A stretch of 64,000 nucleotides of DNA from Pseudoalteromonas prydzensis (GTDB lineage: Bacteria; Pseudomonadota; Gammaproteobacteria; Enterobacterales; Alteromonadaceae). The stretch is taken from NCBI RefSeq assembly GCF_011050055.1, contig NZ_DRGM01000049.1:1-64000 (forward strand). The letters are read 5' to 3'. A model generated the notes under the pieces. It was not told where the DNA came from. It did not search any database and saw only the letters and a list, made by a program, of their open reading frames with translations. The stretch's first letter is position 1. Every line of letters starts with the position of its first letter. Made by a program: the position numbers and the translations under genes. Positions 17,487 to 26,729 of this stretch are shown here, piece by piece.

Positions 17487-18185
17487 TTAAAGTGAGTTTA
17501 AAATCATTTTCGTATTGCATGGATAGTTAGTAAAAATACCGTCTATACCATAATTAAGAATCAGTTCTATATCTTCTTGTTTATCAACGGTGTATGCATA
17601 AATATCTAAACCGCGTTGCTTAGCATCAGCGACAAATTGATGATTAATAAAGTTTTTATCAACATGAACACTAAACGCCTGTAAGCGCTGGGCAAATTCG
17701 GCATAGTTGATAGGAATAGAGGCTGTTAAGGCACCAATTTTTAGCCATGGTAACTGTTGTTTTAACCACATGAGTTGATGGTGATCAAACGAAGAGACTA
17801 AAAGATTGTCGCGTGACAGTTTTTTAGCTGCAATATTTGCTTCAATCAGCTCAACAAATTTATCCAGTGCAAAAGTGTGTTTCAACTCGAGGTTTAATAA
17901 TGTTTTATTGTTAACCCAATCAATGGTTTGTTGTAAGGTCGGGACACGCTCGTTATTACCTGCATCAAAACATTGGATTTGCTCTCGGGTGAGTTTGGTT
18001 ACTTTACCACGGCCACTGGTGGTGCGATCTAGCCAGCTATCGTGGATGATCATGTAATCATCTAAACAACTTTGGACATCGACTTCAATACCATCAACTT
18101 CTATATCTACAGCAGCTGTAATCGCACTTTGGGTGTTCTCAGGGTAAGTGCCACTGGCGCCGCGATGAGCAAAAACTTTTATCAT
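17487..18185 (-). CDS. Glycerophosphodiester phosphodiesterase
   Basis: A cytoplasmic GDPD-family enzyme, 232 residues from the ATG at 18185 (MIKVFAHRG). It hydrolyses glycerophosphodiesters to glycerol-3-phosphate and an alcohol. Motifs: AHRGASGTYPENT with the catalytic His and Arg, then GIEVDVQ with metal-binding Glu and Asp, and the catalytic-base region IIHDSWLDRTTSGRG. The end IDGIFTNYP is also typical. It has no signal peptide, like E. coli UgpQ. The start overlaps the stop of the upstream EamA gene in an ATGA arrangement, so they are co-translated. An ORF start 27 bases earlier would lie within that gene and is less likely. Confidence 0.93.
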   Translation of the reverse strand: MIKVFAHRGASGTYPENTQSAITAAVDIEVDGIEVDVQSCLDDYMIIHDSWLDRTTSGRGKVTKLTREQIQCFDAGNNERVPTLQQTIDWVNNKTLLNLELKHTFALDKFVELIEANIAAKKLSRDNLLVSSFDHHQLMWLKQQLPWLKIGALTASIPINYAEFAQRLQAFSVHVDKNFINHQFVADAKQRGLDIYAYTVDKQEDIELILNYGIDGIFTNYPCNTKMILNSL

Positions 18186-19048
18186 AATGTGTGTTTCCGA
18201 GTAACTGACCATGTTTCATAAAATGCTGCACTGATCACCATAGCACCGCCAAGTAGAGTCAGTAGTGAAGGTTGTTCATGCAACAGCAAAAAAGCTAAAA
18301 ATGTGCCATACAAAGGCTGTAAACAAGAAATAAGTCCCGCTGTTGATGCTGATAAATATTGTAAACTAGCCGCAAATAAAGAATGTGGGGTTGCTGTAAA
18401 TATTACCCCAGCAATCAGTAACAGCCCGATATCGCGAGTAGATACATTAATTACTGGTACTTCTATAAAAGCACATAATACAATACTTGCCACCATAGTT
18501 TGATAAAACATGGTTTGTGGCCCGCCATATTGGCTAAAATAGCGTTTATGGATAATATTTCTAAATGCGAAAAAAAACGCTGAAATAACACCTGTGAGCA
18601 CACCTAAAGTGACATCATTGCCGATATCCGCAGTTGGGATCAGCAAATAAATGCCGGTTATTACTACGCACGCACTGAGCAAATCGTTTACTTTAGGTTT
18701 GTTACCATTAAAAAAGGGTTCAATGAAAACGGTGATCACCGGATAGGTAAAAAATGCAATCATACCAATAGCAATTCCCGCCATTTGCATACCAGCAAAA
18801 TAGGTTACCCAGTGTATGCCTACTGTAGCGCCTAAAAATAATGCAATCAGGTAATCTTTAGTGCTATTGAGTTTAATGGCTTTGTTTTGCCATAACAGCA
18901 AAAACAAAATAGCTATACCGGCAATAGCGGCTCGATATACTGTTATATCTAGCGCATTTAAGTTAATTAGCTTGGCAAACAACGCAGTGCCACCAAACAG
19001 TAATACGGCGATGTGTAGATAAATTAAACTTTGCTGCTGAGGGTGCAT
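18182..19048 (-). CDS. EamA/DMT-family membrane transporter
   Basis: A 288-residue inner membrane protein with about ten transmembrane segments arranged as two EamA repeats (roughly residues 8-140 and 150-285). Family members export metabolites such as amino acids or nucleotide precursors. The substrate cannot be told here. It is the first gene of a two-gene unit with the GDPD gene; the shared ATGA suggests coupled expression but not necessarily linked function. The upstream region is shared with the divergent kinase operon at 19208. Confidence 0.88.
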   Translation of the reverse strand: MHPQQQSLIYLHIAVLLFGGTALFAKLINLNALDITVYRAAIAGIAILFLLLWQNKAIKLNSTKDYLIALFLGATVGIHWVTYFAGMQMAGIAIGMIAFFTYPVITVFIEPFFNGNKPKVNDLLSACVVITGIYLLIPTADIGNDVTLGVLTGVISAFFFAFRNIIHKRYFSQYGGPQTMFYQTMVASIVLCAFIEVPVINVSTRDIGLLLIAGVIFTATPHSLFAASLQYLSASTAGLISCLQPLYGTFLAFLLLHEQPSLLTLLGGAMVISAAFYETWSVTRKHTL

Positions 19049-19119
19049 GTAAACTCGAACTCCTATTTTTTACTATCTTATCACTGGCTTATTTACTATA
19101 AGGTGAAATTTTTTAAAAG

Positions 19120-19150
19120 ATGACAAATGTCAGTGAAGTTGATGACATTT
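19120..19150. promoter_or_regulatory. Candidate operator: two ATGAC elements spaced 22 bp
   Basis: ATGACAAAT (19120-19128) and ATGACATTT (19142-19150) are exactly 22 bases apart, two helix turns. The first is part of the small palindrome TGACAAATGTCA (19121-19132). They lie upstream of an operon that encodes a NarL-type response regulator, so autoregulation is a possible reading. This is pattern only. Confidence 0.3.
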
Positions 19151-19207
19151 TACACTCTTATTTTGTTTAGGGGCTGGCATAGTTACCGTATTCAAATGGA
19201 GGTAATT

Positions 19208-19363
19208 ATGAATGCTTTAATTTCAATAAGTCTAGATATCAGTGAGTTTTTTGAAATATATAGCGTGCATATGAGTTGCACTGGTTACTTTATGCTCTTA
19301 TGTGTTTTTGTGTTATTTAGTCAAAACATAACTATAAATAAAACGATATGCCAAGGATCTTAG
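19208..19363 (+). CDS. 51-residue membrane protein preceding a sensor kinase
   Basis: A very good ribosome site (GGAGGT, 19199-19204) precedes the ATG at 19208. The 51-residue product has an N-terminal amphipathic part (NALISISLDISEFFEIYSVH) and one membrane segment (YFMLLCVFVLFSQ). Its TAG stop is separated by one base from the ATG of the histidine kinase, a layout typical of translational coupling. The upstream in-frame extension to 19127 has no ribosome site and is left out. I do not recognise the protein. It could modulate the kinase or just serve as a coupling leader. Confidence 0.6.
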   Translation: MNALISISLDISEFFEIYSVHMSCTGYFMLLCVFVLFSQNITINKTICQGS

Positions 19364-19364
19364 T

Positions 19365-20468
19365 ATGAGTTCACTTCACACGGTTGCTAAGCAAATAGAT
19401 AAAGGGTTTTGGAAATATGGACATTTAATTTTTACAGGCTTTTATTTATTGCCGTTAATTATTGATTTTGAAAATTTTACGGCTAAACAAGTTACCATGT
19501 CTTTAGTTTTTTATTGTGCTTTTGTCCTTTTGTATATCAAAGCAATAAACTGTGACAGCACAAAGGTAACGACGCTCTTTGTGGGCCTGCTTATAATTTG
19601 TTTTAGCGCTACGTTCTTTACGTCTGGTACCCCGACCTTATTTGGTTTTGCAGCCTATGTTGCAGGTTTTAGCTACAACAAAGAACAGCGAGTTTATGCC
19701 GCTTTAGCAATAATATTAGCGGTTTTAAGTAGCGCGTATATAAGTGGATTGGCAAAGCTTGAGTATTTTTTAGCCGTCGCTTTAATTTTATGTGCCGCTT
19801 TATTTAGCTATGGCATAGCTGCAAAAAGGGAGCAAATACATAAAAGCCGTGAACAACAAAGCGCAAAGCAATTAGAGCAAATAGCAGCCATTGCTGAACG
19901 GGAGCGTATTGCCCGCGATCTACATGATATTTTAGGGCATTCATTATCATCAATAGCATTAAAAGCAGAGCTGGCAAGTAAACTTAATCATGCACAACGC
20001 TACAGCCAAGCAAATAGCGAAATAGACCAAGTGGCCGAACTTGCAAGGCAGCTATTAAGTGATGTGAGAAGTGCTGTCAGTGATTTAAAACAGCTCAACC
20101 TTACTAGTCAAATTTCCCAATTAAAACAAAGGCTAATTGAACACGGTTTTGAGGCTGATTTTAACGTGAAATTAACTGCGTTACCTGCGAAAGTAGAAGG
20201 CATAGCAGGTCTTATCATTAAGGAAGCTGTTACTAACTTACTACGCCATAGCAGCACCAAGACATGTATAGTTAGCATAACGCAAAATCAGCAGCAATTA
20301 ATAATCAATGTGATTGATAATTCACCATGCAGCTCAATAAAACCTGGAAATGGTTTAAATGGCATTAAAGAGCGCGTAGAGCAGCTAGACGGAAAGGCTA
20401 CATTTTCCTGTGAGAATAACTTTAGTTTAACTGTAATGCTGCCTTTAACAGCGAGGGATTTACAATGA
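19365..20468 (+). CDS. Sensor histidine kinase of the DesK/NarL-partner type
   Basis: A 367-residue membrane kinase. Residues 1-150 hold five or six transmembrane segments without an extended periplasmic loop, as in DesK-like sensors that read membrane state. The HisKA_3 dimer domain has the phospho-His in ERERIARDLHDILGHSL (near residue 187). The HATPase ends with NGLNGIKERVEQLDG. Its stop overlaps the start of the response regulator by four bases (ATGA). Homologues usually sit next to an ABC exporter; here the preceding gene is the 51-residue membrane protein. The signal is unknown. Confidence 0.9.
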   Translation: MSSLHTVAKQIDKGFWKYGHLIFTGFYLLPLIIDFENFTAKQVTMSLVFYCAFVLLYIKAINCDSTKVTTLFVGLLIICFSATFFTSGTPTLFGFAAYVAGFSYNKEQRVYAALAIILAVLSSAYISGLAKLEYFLAVALILCAALFSYGIAAKREQIHKSREQQSAKQLEQIAAIAERERIARDLHDILGHSLSSIALKAELASKLNHAQRYSQANSEIDQVAELARQLLSDVRSAVSDLKQLNLTSQISQLKQRLIEHGFEADFNVKLTALPAKVEGIAGLIIKEAVTNLLRHSSTKTCIVSITQNQQQLIINVIDNSPCSSIKPGNGLNGIKERVEQLDGKATFSCENNFSLTVMLPLTARDLQ

Positions 20469-21079
20469 TCAAGGTGTATTTAGTAGAAGATCAGGCACTT
20501 GTACGCGACGCAATCGCAGCATTATTAAGTCTAGATTTTAATATTGAAGTAATTGACCAAGCAAGTAACGGACAAGATGCATTAACAGCCATAAATATGC
20601 TCGATAGCAACTCACTGCCTGATATTATTTTAACTGATATCGAAATGCCTAGCATGAACGGCATCGAACTCAGTGAGCAAATTGCATCAAAATACCCTGC
20701 GATAAAAATAGTTATTATGACCACCTTTTCGCGTGCGGGTTATATTCGGCGCTCTTTAAATGCTGGTGTGAAGGGCTTTATTTTAAAAGAAGCCCCAAGT
20801 GATGAATTAATTAGTGCGCTTAAAAAAGTAATGCACGGACAAAAGGTCATTGATCCTGAGCTTGCTATTAACGCATTAGATGATGTTGATCCACTGACAG
20901 ATAAAGAACGAAAAGCATTGCAACTCGCAGGCGAAGGGTTGAAAACAGCCGATATTGCCGCCAAGTTATATTTAAGCGAAGGCACGGTACGTAATTATTT
21001 ATCCGATGCGATTGCTAAACTCAATGCCTGTAACCGAGTGGACGCGGCGCGTATAGCTAAACAAAAAGGCTGGTTATAG
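20465..21079 (+). CDS. NarL/LuxR-family response regulator (DesR-like)
   Basis: A 204-residue two-domain regulator. The N-terminal receiver (1-120) has EDQ as the acidic pocket, the phospho-Asp in ILTDIEMPSMNG, Thr in VIMTTF and Lys in FILKEAP. The C-terminal LuxR-type helix-turn-helix (140-204) contains LTDKERKALQLAGEGL and SEGTVRNYLSDAIAKL. It is the partner of the upstream kinase, since the two reading frames overlap. Targets are unknown; a possible operator lies upstream of the operon. Confidence 0.93.
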   Translation: MIKVYLVEDQALVRDAIAALLSLDFNIEVIDQASNGQDALTAINMLDSNSLPDIILTDIEMPSMNGIELSEQIASKYPAIKIVIMTTFSRAGYIRRSLNAGVKGFILKEAPSDELISALKKVMHGQKVIDPELAINALDDVDPLTDKERKALQLAGEGLKTADIAAKLYLSEGTVRNYLSDAIAKLNACNRVDAARIAKQKGWL

Positions 21080-21198
21080 ACTTTTTCAGTTAATTTAGCT
21101 CATCTAAATACGCTTTCTTAAAAGTTTCATAGCTTTTGCCTGTCTCATTGATTGGTTATGGGTTAAAATAACGTCATAACCAACTAACAAGATAGTGA

Positions 21199-23694
21199 AT
21201 GTCAAACCAAGATCCTAATCTCAGTCGAGAACAAGAAAAGTACGAAAACCCTGTCCCAAGTCGTGAGTTTATACTTACTCACCTAAAAGAGCGCGCCAAG
21301 CCAGCTAACTTCCATCAATTATGTGAGGAATTAGCAGTAAGCGATGATGAACGCCAAATTGCTTTCAAGCGTCGCTTACGTGCCATGGAGCGCGACGGTC
21401 AACTGTTCTTTAATAAATTCAAATGCTACGCCTTAATTGATGAAGCTGGGCTTGTTAAAGGTAAAGTAATTGGTCACCGTGATGGGTTTGGCTTTTTAGA
21501 AGTCGAAGGCGAAAGTAAAGACTGGTTTATTGCCAAGCATCAAATGAGTATGGTACTGCATGGTGACATTGTGCTCGCTAAAGGCAGCAAACGCGGCTCT
21601 GGCGGCAAGTGTGACGCACGTATTATTAAAGTGTTGTCTGGCGAACGCGCGCCGATTGTTGGCCGCTATTTTGTTGAACATGGTATTGCTGTGGTGGTGG
21701 CGGAAGATCCGCGCATTACGCAAGATATTATCATTTTACCAGGCAGTGAAAATGGCGCTCGCCATAATCAAATGGTGCAAGTGCAAATCACTCAAAACCC
21801 GAATCGCAATATGAATGCAGTGGGCAAAGTGATTGATGTATTGGGTGAGCATTTAGCGCCGGGTATGGAAATTGAAGTCGCGCTGCGTAATCACGATATT
21901 CCCCATGTCTGGCCTGAAGCGGTTGAAAAGCAGGTTGCACATTTAGGTGAGTTTGTTGAAGAAGCCGACAAGCAAAACCGAGTTGATTTACGTGATTTAC
22001 CATTGGTTACGATTGATGGCGAAGACGCCCGCGATTTTGATGATGCCGTATATTGTGAGCCTGTTGAATCGGGTGGCTGGCGCTTATGGGTGGCGATTGC
22101 CGATGTATCGCATTACGTTGCAATGAATACGCCACTTAATGCCGAGGCAATCGAGCGTGGTAACTCAGTGTATTTCCCTGAGCAAGTTATTCCTATGCTG
22201 CCAAAAGTATTGTCCAACGGGTTATGCTCACTAAATCCAAAAGTTGACCGTTTATGTATGGTCGCGGAAATGTTGGTATCGGCTGAAGGTAAACTGTCGG
22301 GTTATCGTTTTTACGAAGCGGTGATGAATTCACATGCGCGGTTAACTTACACCAAAGTAAACGCTATTTTACAAAACGATGAAAAGCTTCGTACCGAGTA
22401 CGCGGCGGTTGTGCCACATTTAACTGATTTACAGCAAATGTACATGGCATTAAAGGCTGCACGCCAAGAGCGTGGTGCGATAGAATTTGAAACCCTTGAA
22501 ACACGCTTTGTATTTAACGCCCAACGTAAAATTGAGTCTATTGTGCCTGTGCTGCGTAACGATGCGCATAAGCTGATCGAAGAATGTATGATTTTGGCTA
22601 ATGTATCTGCGGCCAAAATGCTTGAAAAACATGAAGCCAGCGCACTTTACCGTGTTCACGCAGAACCTGATAGTGAAAAGCTGGGGAACTTTAGGCAGTT
22701 CCTTTCCGAGCTGGGTATTGAATCAACACTCAGTGACGAGCCAACGCCGAAAGAAATTACTCACGTATTAGCTAAACTTGGCGATCGTCCCGATGCTGAG
22801 CTTATTCAAACTATGTTACTGCGTTCGATGAAACAGGCAGTGTATCAAGCGGAGAATATTGGTCACTTTGGTTTATCGTTGGGTGAATACGCACACTTTA
22901 CCTCGCCTATTCGTCGTTACCCTGATTTAGTGGTGCACCGTGCCATTAAAGGCATTTTAAAAGCGCAGGGCATGGTGACATCCGGTGCTTATGTATATAG
23001 CGACGAAGAAGTTGCCCAGTTAGGTGAGCAGTGTTCAAATACGGAGCGTCGTGCCGATGATGCAACTCGCGAAGTAGCCGATTGGCTTAAGTGCGAATAT
23101 ATGCAAGATCATGTGGGCGACGAATTTGACGGGGTGATCTCATCGGTTACCAACTTTGGTTTGTTTATTCGCTTAGCTGATTTACAAATTGATGGTCTGA
23201 TCCACGTGACTAATTTAGGCGATGAATACTTCCAATACGATGGCACTAAACATTGCTTAATTGGCGAGCATTCTCATAAAGTGTATCGTTTAGGCGATAA
23301 AGTAACGGTTCAGGTGGCATCGGTAAGCTTAGATGAGCGGCGTATTAACTTAACGATAGATGGCAATGCAGCACAAGATAGATATGCTCGTCGCCGTAGT
23401 GATGCGAAAGGCCATGCCCCAGCAAGCGTTCGTTCGCAGTTAAAACGCGGCAAAATACCAGGTAAAAAAGCTGATGAAACAGTAGCTGCTGAGCATAAAG
23501 GTCGCACTGAACAAAGCAAAGCAAAGCCAAAAAAAAGCAGTGCTAGTAGAGGTAAAAAGAAGCCAGCAGGGAAATCAGCTGCAGCAACCACTACCACAAC
23601 AGCAAAAAAACCGAAAAAAAAGGCCGTTAAAAAGCCGAAAAGATCCGGCAAAAATGCCCGTAAAAGTAAGAGTTCAGGAGCAAGTGATACGTGA
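21199..23694 (+). CDS. rnr: Ribonuclease R
   Basis: A 3'-5' exoribonuclease of the RNB family, 831 residues, able to degrade structured RNA and active in mRNA and rRNA quality control and trans-translation. Domain order: an N-terminal helix-turn-helix (25-90), two cold-shock domains, and the RNB catalytic domain (about 260-590) with the metal-binding stretch [15 protein letters not shown]. Next come an S1 domain (about 640-725) and a long Lys/Ser/Ala-rich basic tail. The tail is typical of RNase R and helps unwind duplexes. Its stop overlaps the rlmB start by four bases. The rnr-rlmB pair is conserved in gammaproteobacteria. Confidence 0.97.
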   Translation: MSNQDPNLSREQEKYENPVPSREFILTHLKERAKPANFHQLCEELAVSDDERQIAFKRRLRAMERDGQLFFNKFKCYALIDEAGLVKGKVIGHRDGFGFLEVEGESKDWFIAKHQMSMVLHGDIVLAKGSKRGSGGKCDARIIKVLSGERAPIVGRYFVEHGIAVVVAEDPRITQDIIILPGSENGARHNQMVQVQITQNPNRNMNAVGKVIDVLGEHLAPGMEIEVALRNHDIPHVWPEAVEKQVAHLGEFVEEADKQNRVDLRDLPLVTIDGEDARDFDDAVYCEPVESGGWRLWVAIADVSHYVAMNTPLNAEAIERGNSVYFPEQVIPMLPKVLSNGLCSLNPKVDRLCMVAEMLVSAEGKLSGYRFYEAVMNSHARLTYTKVNAILQNDEKLRTEYAAVVPHLTDLQQMYMALKAARQERGAIEFETLETRFVFNAQRKIESIVPVLRNDAHKLIEECMILANVSAAKMLEKHEASALYRVHAEPDSEKLGNFRQFLSELGIESTLSDEPTPKEITHVLAKLGDRPDAELIQTMLLRSMKQAVYQAENIGHFGLSLGEYAHFTSPIRRYPDLVVHRAIKGILKAQGMVTSGAYVYSDEEVAQLGEQCSNTERRADDATREVADWLKCEYMQDHVGDEFDGVISSVTNFGLFIRLADLQIDGLIHVTNLGDEYFQYDGTKHCLIGEHSHKVYRLGDKVTVQVASVSLDERRINLTIDGNAAQDRYARRRSDAKGHAPASVRSQLKRGKIPGKKADETVAAEHKGRTEQSKAKPKKSSASRGKKKPAGKSAAATTTTTAKKPKKKAVKKPKRSGKNARKSKSSGASDT

Positions 23695-24437
23695 GTAATG
23701 AATTAATTTTTGGCTTTCACTCTGTTGAAGCAATTTTCGCAAGTGAGCCGGAGCGTTTTATTGAGATTTATGCCCTAAAAGGACGTGACGACAAACGCTT
23801 GTCTCCAATCATTGAAGAAGCGCGTAAATTTGGTATTTCTGTACAATTTATGCAACGTAAAGCCCTTGATAACAAATCAAAGGGTGAACAGCACCAAGGC
23901 ATTATTGCTAACGTTATCGCAGCACCGACTTTCAATGAAAAAGATTTAGATGCAATCATTGCTCGTGAAGAAACGCCATTTTTACTGGTTCTCGATGGCA
24001 TAACAGATCCACATAACTTAGGTGCCTGTTTGCGTAGTGCCGATGCCGCTGGCGTACACGCGATCATTGTGCCAAAAGATAAGTCAGCTAAATTAAATGG
24101 CACAGCACGCAAAGTGGCCTGTGGCGCCGCTGAAACAGTACCGCTTATTCAAGTAACTAACCTCGCTCGTACTTTGCGTGAAATGAAAGACGCTGGAGTA
24201 TGGGTGGTTGGCACTGCGGGTGAAACCAATGTGCATGTATTTGATGCCAATCTAACTGGCCCTATGGCGATTGTTATGGGCGCCGAAGGTGAAGGTATGC
24301 GTCGCTTAACGCGCGAGCATTGCGATGTGTTAGTTAAAATTCCCATGGCCGGCACCGTTTCAAGCTTAAACGTATCTGTAGCAACAGGCATTTGTTTGTT
24401 TGAAGTGCTGCGTCAGCGAAATGCGACACAGCCATAA
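23691..24437 (+). CDS. rlmB: 23S rRNA Gm2251 2'-O-methyltransferase RlmB
   Basis: SPOUT-class methyltransferase (248 residues) that methylates G2251 in the P-loop of 23S rRNA. It starts at a GTG that overlaps the rnr TGA. The N-terminal L30-like substrate-binding domain (1-75) opens with GFHSVEAIF. The knotted SAM domain has motifs [28 protein letters not shown] and [15 protein letters not shown]. These match RlmB rather than TrmH, which is also present (55763). The gene ends before the rpsF promoter region. Confidence 0.97.
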   Translation: MSNELIFGFHSVEAIFASEPERFIEIYALKGRDDKRLSPIIEEARKFGISVQFMQRKALDNKSKGEQHQGIIANVIAAPTFNEKDLDAIIAREETPFLLVLDGITDPHNLGACLRSADAAGVHAIIVPKDKSAKLNGTARKVACGAAETVPLIQVTNLARTLREMKDAGVWVVGTAGETNVHVFDANLTGPMAIVMGAEGEGMRRLTREHCDVLVKIPMAGTVSSLNVSVATGICLFEVLRQRNATQP

Positions 24438-24452
24438 AAGCTAAAAACCTAC

Positions 24453-24481
24453 TTGCTTAATTTTCCGACTAAGCGTAAAAT
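24453..24481 (+). promoter_or_regulatory. Predicted promoter of the rpsF-priB-rpsR-rplI operon
   Basis: TTGCTT (24453-24458), a 17-base spacer and TAAAAT (24476-24481). It is followed by a GC-rich stretch (GCGCGC), as is common for stringently controlled ribosomal protein promoters. Read by eye. Confidence 0.5.
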
Positions 24482-24510
24482 GCGCGCTCATTTCGGCCTA
24501 ATTAATATTA

Positions 24511-24569
24511 ATTCCTTGCCTTAAACCGACCGGCTGAAACGGTAGAAGGCTCTATTAACCGTAAGGAAT
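24511..24569 (+). promoter_or_regulatory. S6:S18-binding leader RNA of the rpsF operon
   Basis: The outer stem pairs ATTCCTT (24511-24517) with AAGGAAT (24563-24569), and the inner stem pairs GCCTT (24518-24522) with AAGGC (24546-24550). Within it, ACCG (24529-24532) pairs with CGGT (24540-24543), leaving an unpaired CCG-containing bulge as in the known S6:S18 motif. The outer stem sequesters the AAGGA ribosome site of rpsF, which gives a direct feedback mechanism. The rpsF and rpsR products encoded by this operon are the known ligands of this RNA class. Confidence 0.72.
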
Positions 24570-24573
24570 ATCC

Positions 24574-24915
24574 ATGCGTCATTACGAAATCGTATTCATG
24601 GTTCACCCAGATCAGAGTGAGCAAGTTTCTGGTATGATCGAACGTTATACTGGTTCTATCACTGAAGCTGGTGGTGTTATCCACCGTCTTGAAGACTGGG
24701 GCCGCCGTCAATTGGCATACCCAATCAACAAGCTTCATAAAGCTCATTATGTTCTTATGAACGTTGAAGCACCTACTGAAGTAATCAGCGAGCTAGAAAC
24801 TACTTTCCGCTACAACGATGCAGTGCTTCGTAACTTAGTTATGCGTACTAAAGACGCTGTAACTGAAGCATCTCCTCTTGTAAGAGAAGAGAAGAAAGAA
24901 GCACCAGCTGCTTAA
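24574..24915 (+). CDS. rpsF: 30S ribosomal protein S6
   Basis: A 113-residue protein of the 30S platform, binding 16S rRNA next to S18. The start [37 protein letters not shown] and [14 protein letters not shown] are all S6 signatures. First gene of the conserved rpsF-priB-rpsR-rplI operon. The C-terminal tail is acidic but ends EEKKEAPAA, not in a Glu-Glu pair as the E. coli protein does. That matters because a RimK-type ligase, which adds glutamates to the S6 C-terminus in E. coli, is encoded at 41724. Confidence 0.99.
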   Translation: MRHYEIVFMVHPDQSEQVSGMIERYTGSITEAGGVIHRLEDWGRRQLAYPINKLHKAHYVLMNVEAPTEVISELETTFRYNDAVLRNLVMRTKDAVTEASPLVREEKKEAPAA

Positions 24916-24969
24916 TTGTTTTGAGTCCAAGCATGGCGTTTGATCAGCGAGAATTTTAAGGTAAACCAT

Positions 24970-25287
24970 ATGGTCAGTCCTTTTATGAATCAGCTGGTTA
25001 TTTCTGGGGTTGTTTGTAAAACACCTAAGTTTAGCCAAAGCCCTGCTGGTATCCCGCATTGTATTTTTGTTGTAGAACATAAATCAATGCAAGTTGAAGC
25101 AGACCTTAACCGTAATAGTTATGTCAGGCTTCAAGTGGTTGCCAGTGGCAAGCAAATGCAACAACAGACTCAACATTTGCACGTTGGGCAGGCATTGCAA
25201 GTGAGCGGTTTTTTAAATCGTCACGAAGGTCGTAACGGCCTTAGCCAATTGGTTTTGCATGCTCAGCATATAGAAAGAATTATTTGA
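24970..25287 (+). CDS. priB: Primosomal replication protein PriB
   Basis: A single-stranded-DNA-binding OB-fold protein that stabilises PriA at stalled forks and helps reload DnaB. With ATG at 24970, preceded by an AAGG ribosome site nine bases upstream, it has 105 residues (E. coli 104). The TTG 30 bases earlier is not needed, and a second ATG at 24985 (MNQLVISG) is also possible. Diagnostic segments are SPAGIPHCIFVVEH near residue 30 and the QVSGFLNRHE and GLSQLVLHAQHIE end. Its position between rpsF and rpsR is the conserved place for priB. Confidence 0.96.
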   Translation: MVSPFMNQLVISGVVCKTPKFSQSPAGIPHCIFVVEHKSMQVEADLNRNSYVRLQVVASGKQMQQQTQHLHVGQALQVSGFLNRHEGRNGLSQLVLHAQHIERII

Positions 25288-25299
25288 GGAATTTATCTC

Positions 25300-25527
25300 A
25301 TGGCACGTTATTTCAGACGTCGTAAGTTCTGCCGCTTTAAAGCGGAAGGCGTACAACAAATCGATTATAAAGATCTAGCTACTCTTAGAAACTATGTTAC
25401 AGAAAGTGGCAAAATCGTACCTAGCCGTATTACAGGTACTAGCGCTAAATACCAGCGCCAGCTAGCAACTGCTATCAAGCGTGCTCGCTACTTAGCCCTT
25501 CTTCCATACACTGACTTACATAAGTAA
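25300..25527 (+). CDS. rpsR: 30S ribosomal protein S18
   Basis: A 75-residue protein of the 30S platform, partner of S6. The full length matches E. coli (75). Signatures: [16 protein letters not shown], the central [20 protein letters not shown] and the C-terminal end [18 protein letters not shown]. It has a GAGGA ribosome site just upstream. Together with S6 it is the ligand of the leader RNA described at 24511. Confidence 0.99.
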
Positions 25528-25563
25528 GCAGCGGATTAACACGTTTTTAAAAGGTGTAGAAAC

Positions 25564-26016
25564 ATGCAAGTTATTCTACTAGATAAGATCGCTAACCTAG
25601 GTGGCCTAGGTGACCAGGTTGTAGTTAAATCTGGCTTCGCACGTAACTTCCTTTTCCCACAAGGTAAGGCAGTTCCTGCAACTAAAGCTAACATTGAAAC
25701 TTTTGACGCACGTCGTGCTGAGCTTGAAGCGAAAATCGCTGACCAGCTTGTTGCTGCACAAGCACGCGCCGATAAGTTAGAAGCATTAGCTGAAGTTACA
25801 TTAGTATCTAAAGCCGGTGACGAAGGTAAGTTATTCGGTTCTATCGGTACTCGCGACATCGCTGACGCTATCTCAGCTGTTGGTGTTGAAGTTGCTAAGT
25901 CAGAAGTTCGTTTACCTCTAGGTACTATCCGTGAGACTGGCGAATTTGACGTATCAATCGCAGTTCATTCAGAAGTAACGGCTACTATCAAAGTAATCGT
26001 GATCGCTGAAGCTTAA
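25564..26016 (+). CDS. rplI: 50S ribosomal protein L9
   Basis: A 150-residue elongated two-domain protein at the base of the L1 stalk. The N-terminal rRNA-binding domain opens with [19 protein letters not shown] and contains [14 protein letters not shown] long connecting helix rich in Ala, Glu and Lys follows, and the C-terminal domain contains [14 protein letters not shown]. Length equals that of the E. coli protein within one residue. Last gene of the operon; a strong terminator follows. Confidence 0.99.
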
Positions 26017-26031
26017 TTTTTTAATTAAGCG

Positions 26032-26063
26032 AAAAAAGCCGTGCTGAAAAGTGCGGCTTTTTT
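26032..26063 (+). terminator. Terminator after rplI
   Basis: AAAAAAGCCG and CGGCTTTTTT form a stem around TGCTGAAAAGTG (inner pairs possible), ending in a T run. It lies 15 bases after the rplI stop. Confidence 0.92.
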
Positions 26064-26223
26064 GTTTATTACTCTCACCCATATCACTAACAGTCATTTT
26101 CCGCATAAATATTGATTAAAGTCCCTTTTTTAGGTTTTTTATTTGGTATTGTTTGATTTAAAATAAAAACTAATTATTTATACCTATTAGAATGTAGCGA
26201 CATTGTAATTAGGTTACAGATTG

Positions 26224-26253
26224 TTGACAATGACAGCGTTGTCACTGTATATT
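26224..26253 (+). promoter_or_regulatory. Predicted promoter of the minor-pilin operon with internal palindrome
   Basis: A consensus TTGACA (26224-26229) and TATATT (26248-26253) are separated by 18 bases. The spacer itself contains the inverted repeat TGACAGCGTTGTCA (26231-26244), a possible operator for a repressor or activator. Predicted transcript start is about 30 bases before the first pilin gene. Confidence 0.55.
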
Positions 26254-26289
26254 GTTTGTGCACTGGGCATAGTGTTAAGGATGTAAAAA

Positions 26290-26727
26290 TTGAAACAACA
26301 GATGATGAAAAATGCGAAGCTTGCTGCAGGTTTCACATTAATCGAGCTATTAATCGTAGTCGCTATTCTAGGCATTTTATATAGCGTTGTTATGCCTTCA
26401 TATATTGAGCATATGGAGCGCAGTCGCCGTGCCGATATTCAACAAGTAATGTTGCAACATGGTGCAGTCTTAGAGCGGATTTATTCGCGTAATGGTGGTT
26501 ATCCAAACGCTTTTGACACGGCAACAAATATAGATTTTTATACTTTTACTTATAAAGCGCTAAACCGCGTTAGCGGCGCTGCAGCGGATGCTAATTTTAA
26601 AAGTCGTGCATTTACATTAACGGCAACTCCAAAACTAGGCTCTGCCCAAGTGGGAGATCGTTGCGGTGCTTTAGTGATTAAGCATGATGGTACACAATTA
26701 GCTGACGCTAATAATTGCTGGGAATAA
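26290..26727 (+). CDS. pilE: Type IV pilin-like protein (PilE family)
   Basis: A 145-residue prepilin. The TTG at 26290 is the preferred start, because AAGGA sits 8 bases before it, while the ATG at 26302 has no ribosome site. The prepilin peptidase site is AAGFTLIELLIVVAILGIL, with Gly before the cleaved bond, mature Phe1 and the conserved Glu5. The C-terminal globular part contains a Cys pair (GDRC...NNCWE) at the end, the D-loop disulfide of PilE pilins. It is the first gene of a five-gene minor-pilin unit; genes are 2 bases apart or overlap. In E. coli-like and Pseudomonas layouts pilE is last, so the order is different here. Confidence 0.9.
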   Translation: MKQQMMKNAKLAAGFTLIELLIVVAILGILYSVVMPSYIEHMERSRRADIQQVMLQHGAVLERIYSRNGGYPNAFDTATNIDFYTFTYKALNRVSGAAADANFKSRAFTLTATPKLGSAQVGDRCGALVIKHDGTQLADANNCWE

Positions 26728-26729
26728 CA

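Noticed and set aside
19127..19207. Longer start for the small membrane protein
   Set aside because: The extension has no ribosome site, while a strong GGAGGT precedes the ATG at 19208.
23460..23690. Lys-rich end of rnr as a separate gene or low-quality sequence
   Set aside because: Basic low-complexity tails are normal for RNase R; the frame runs to the rlmB overlap.
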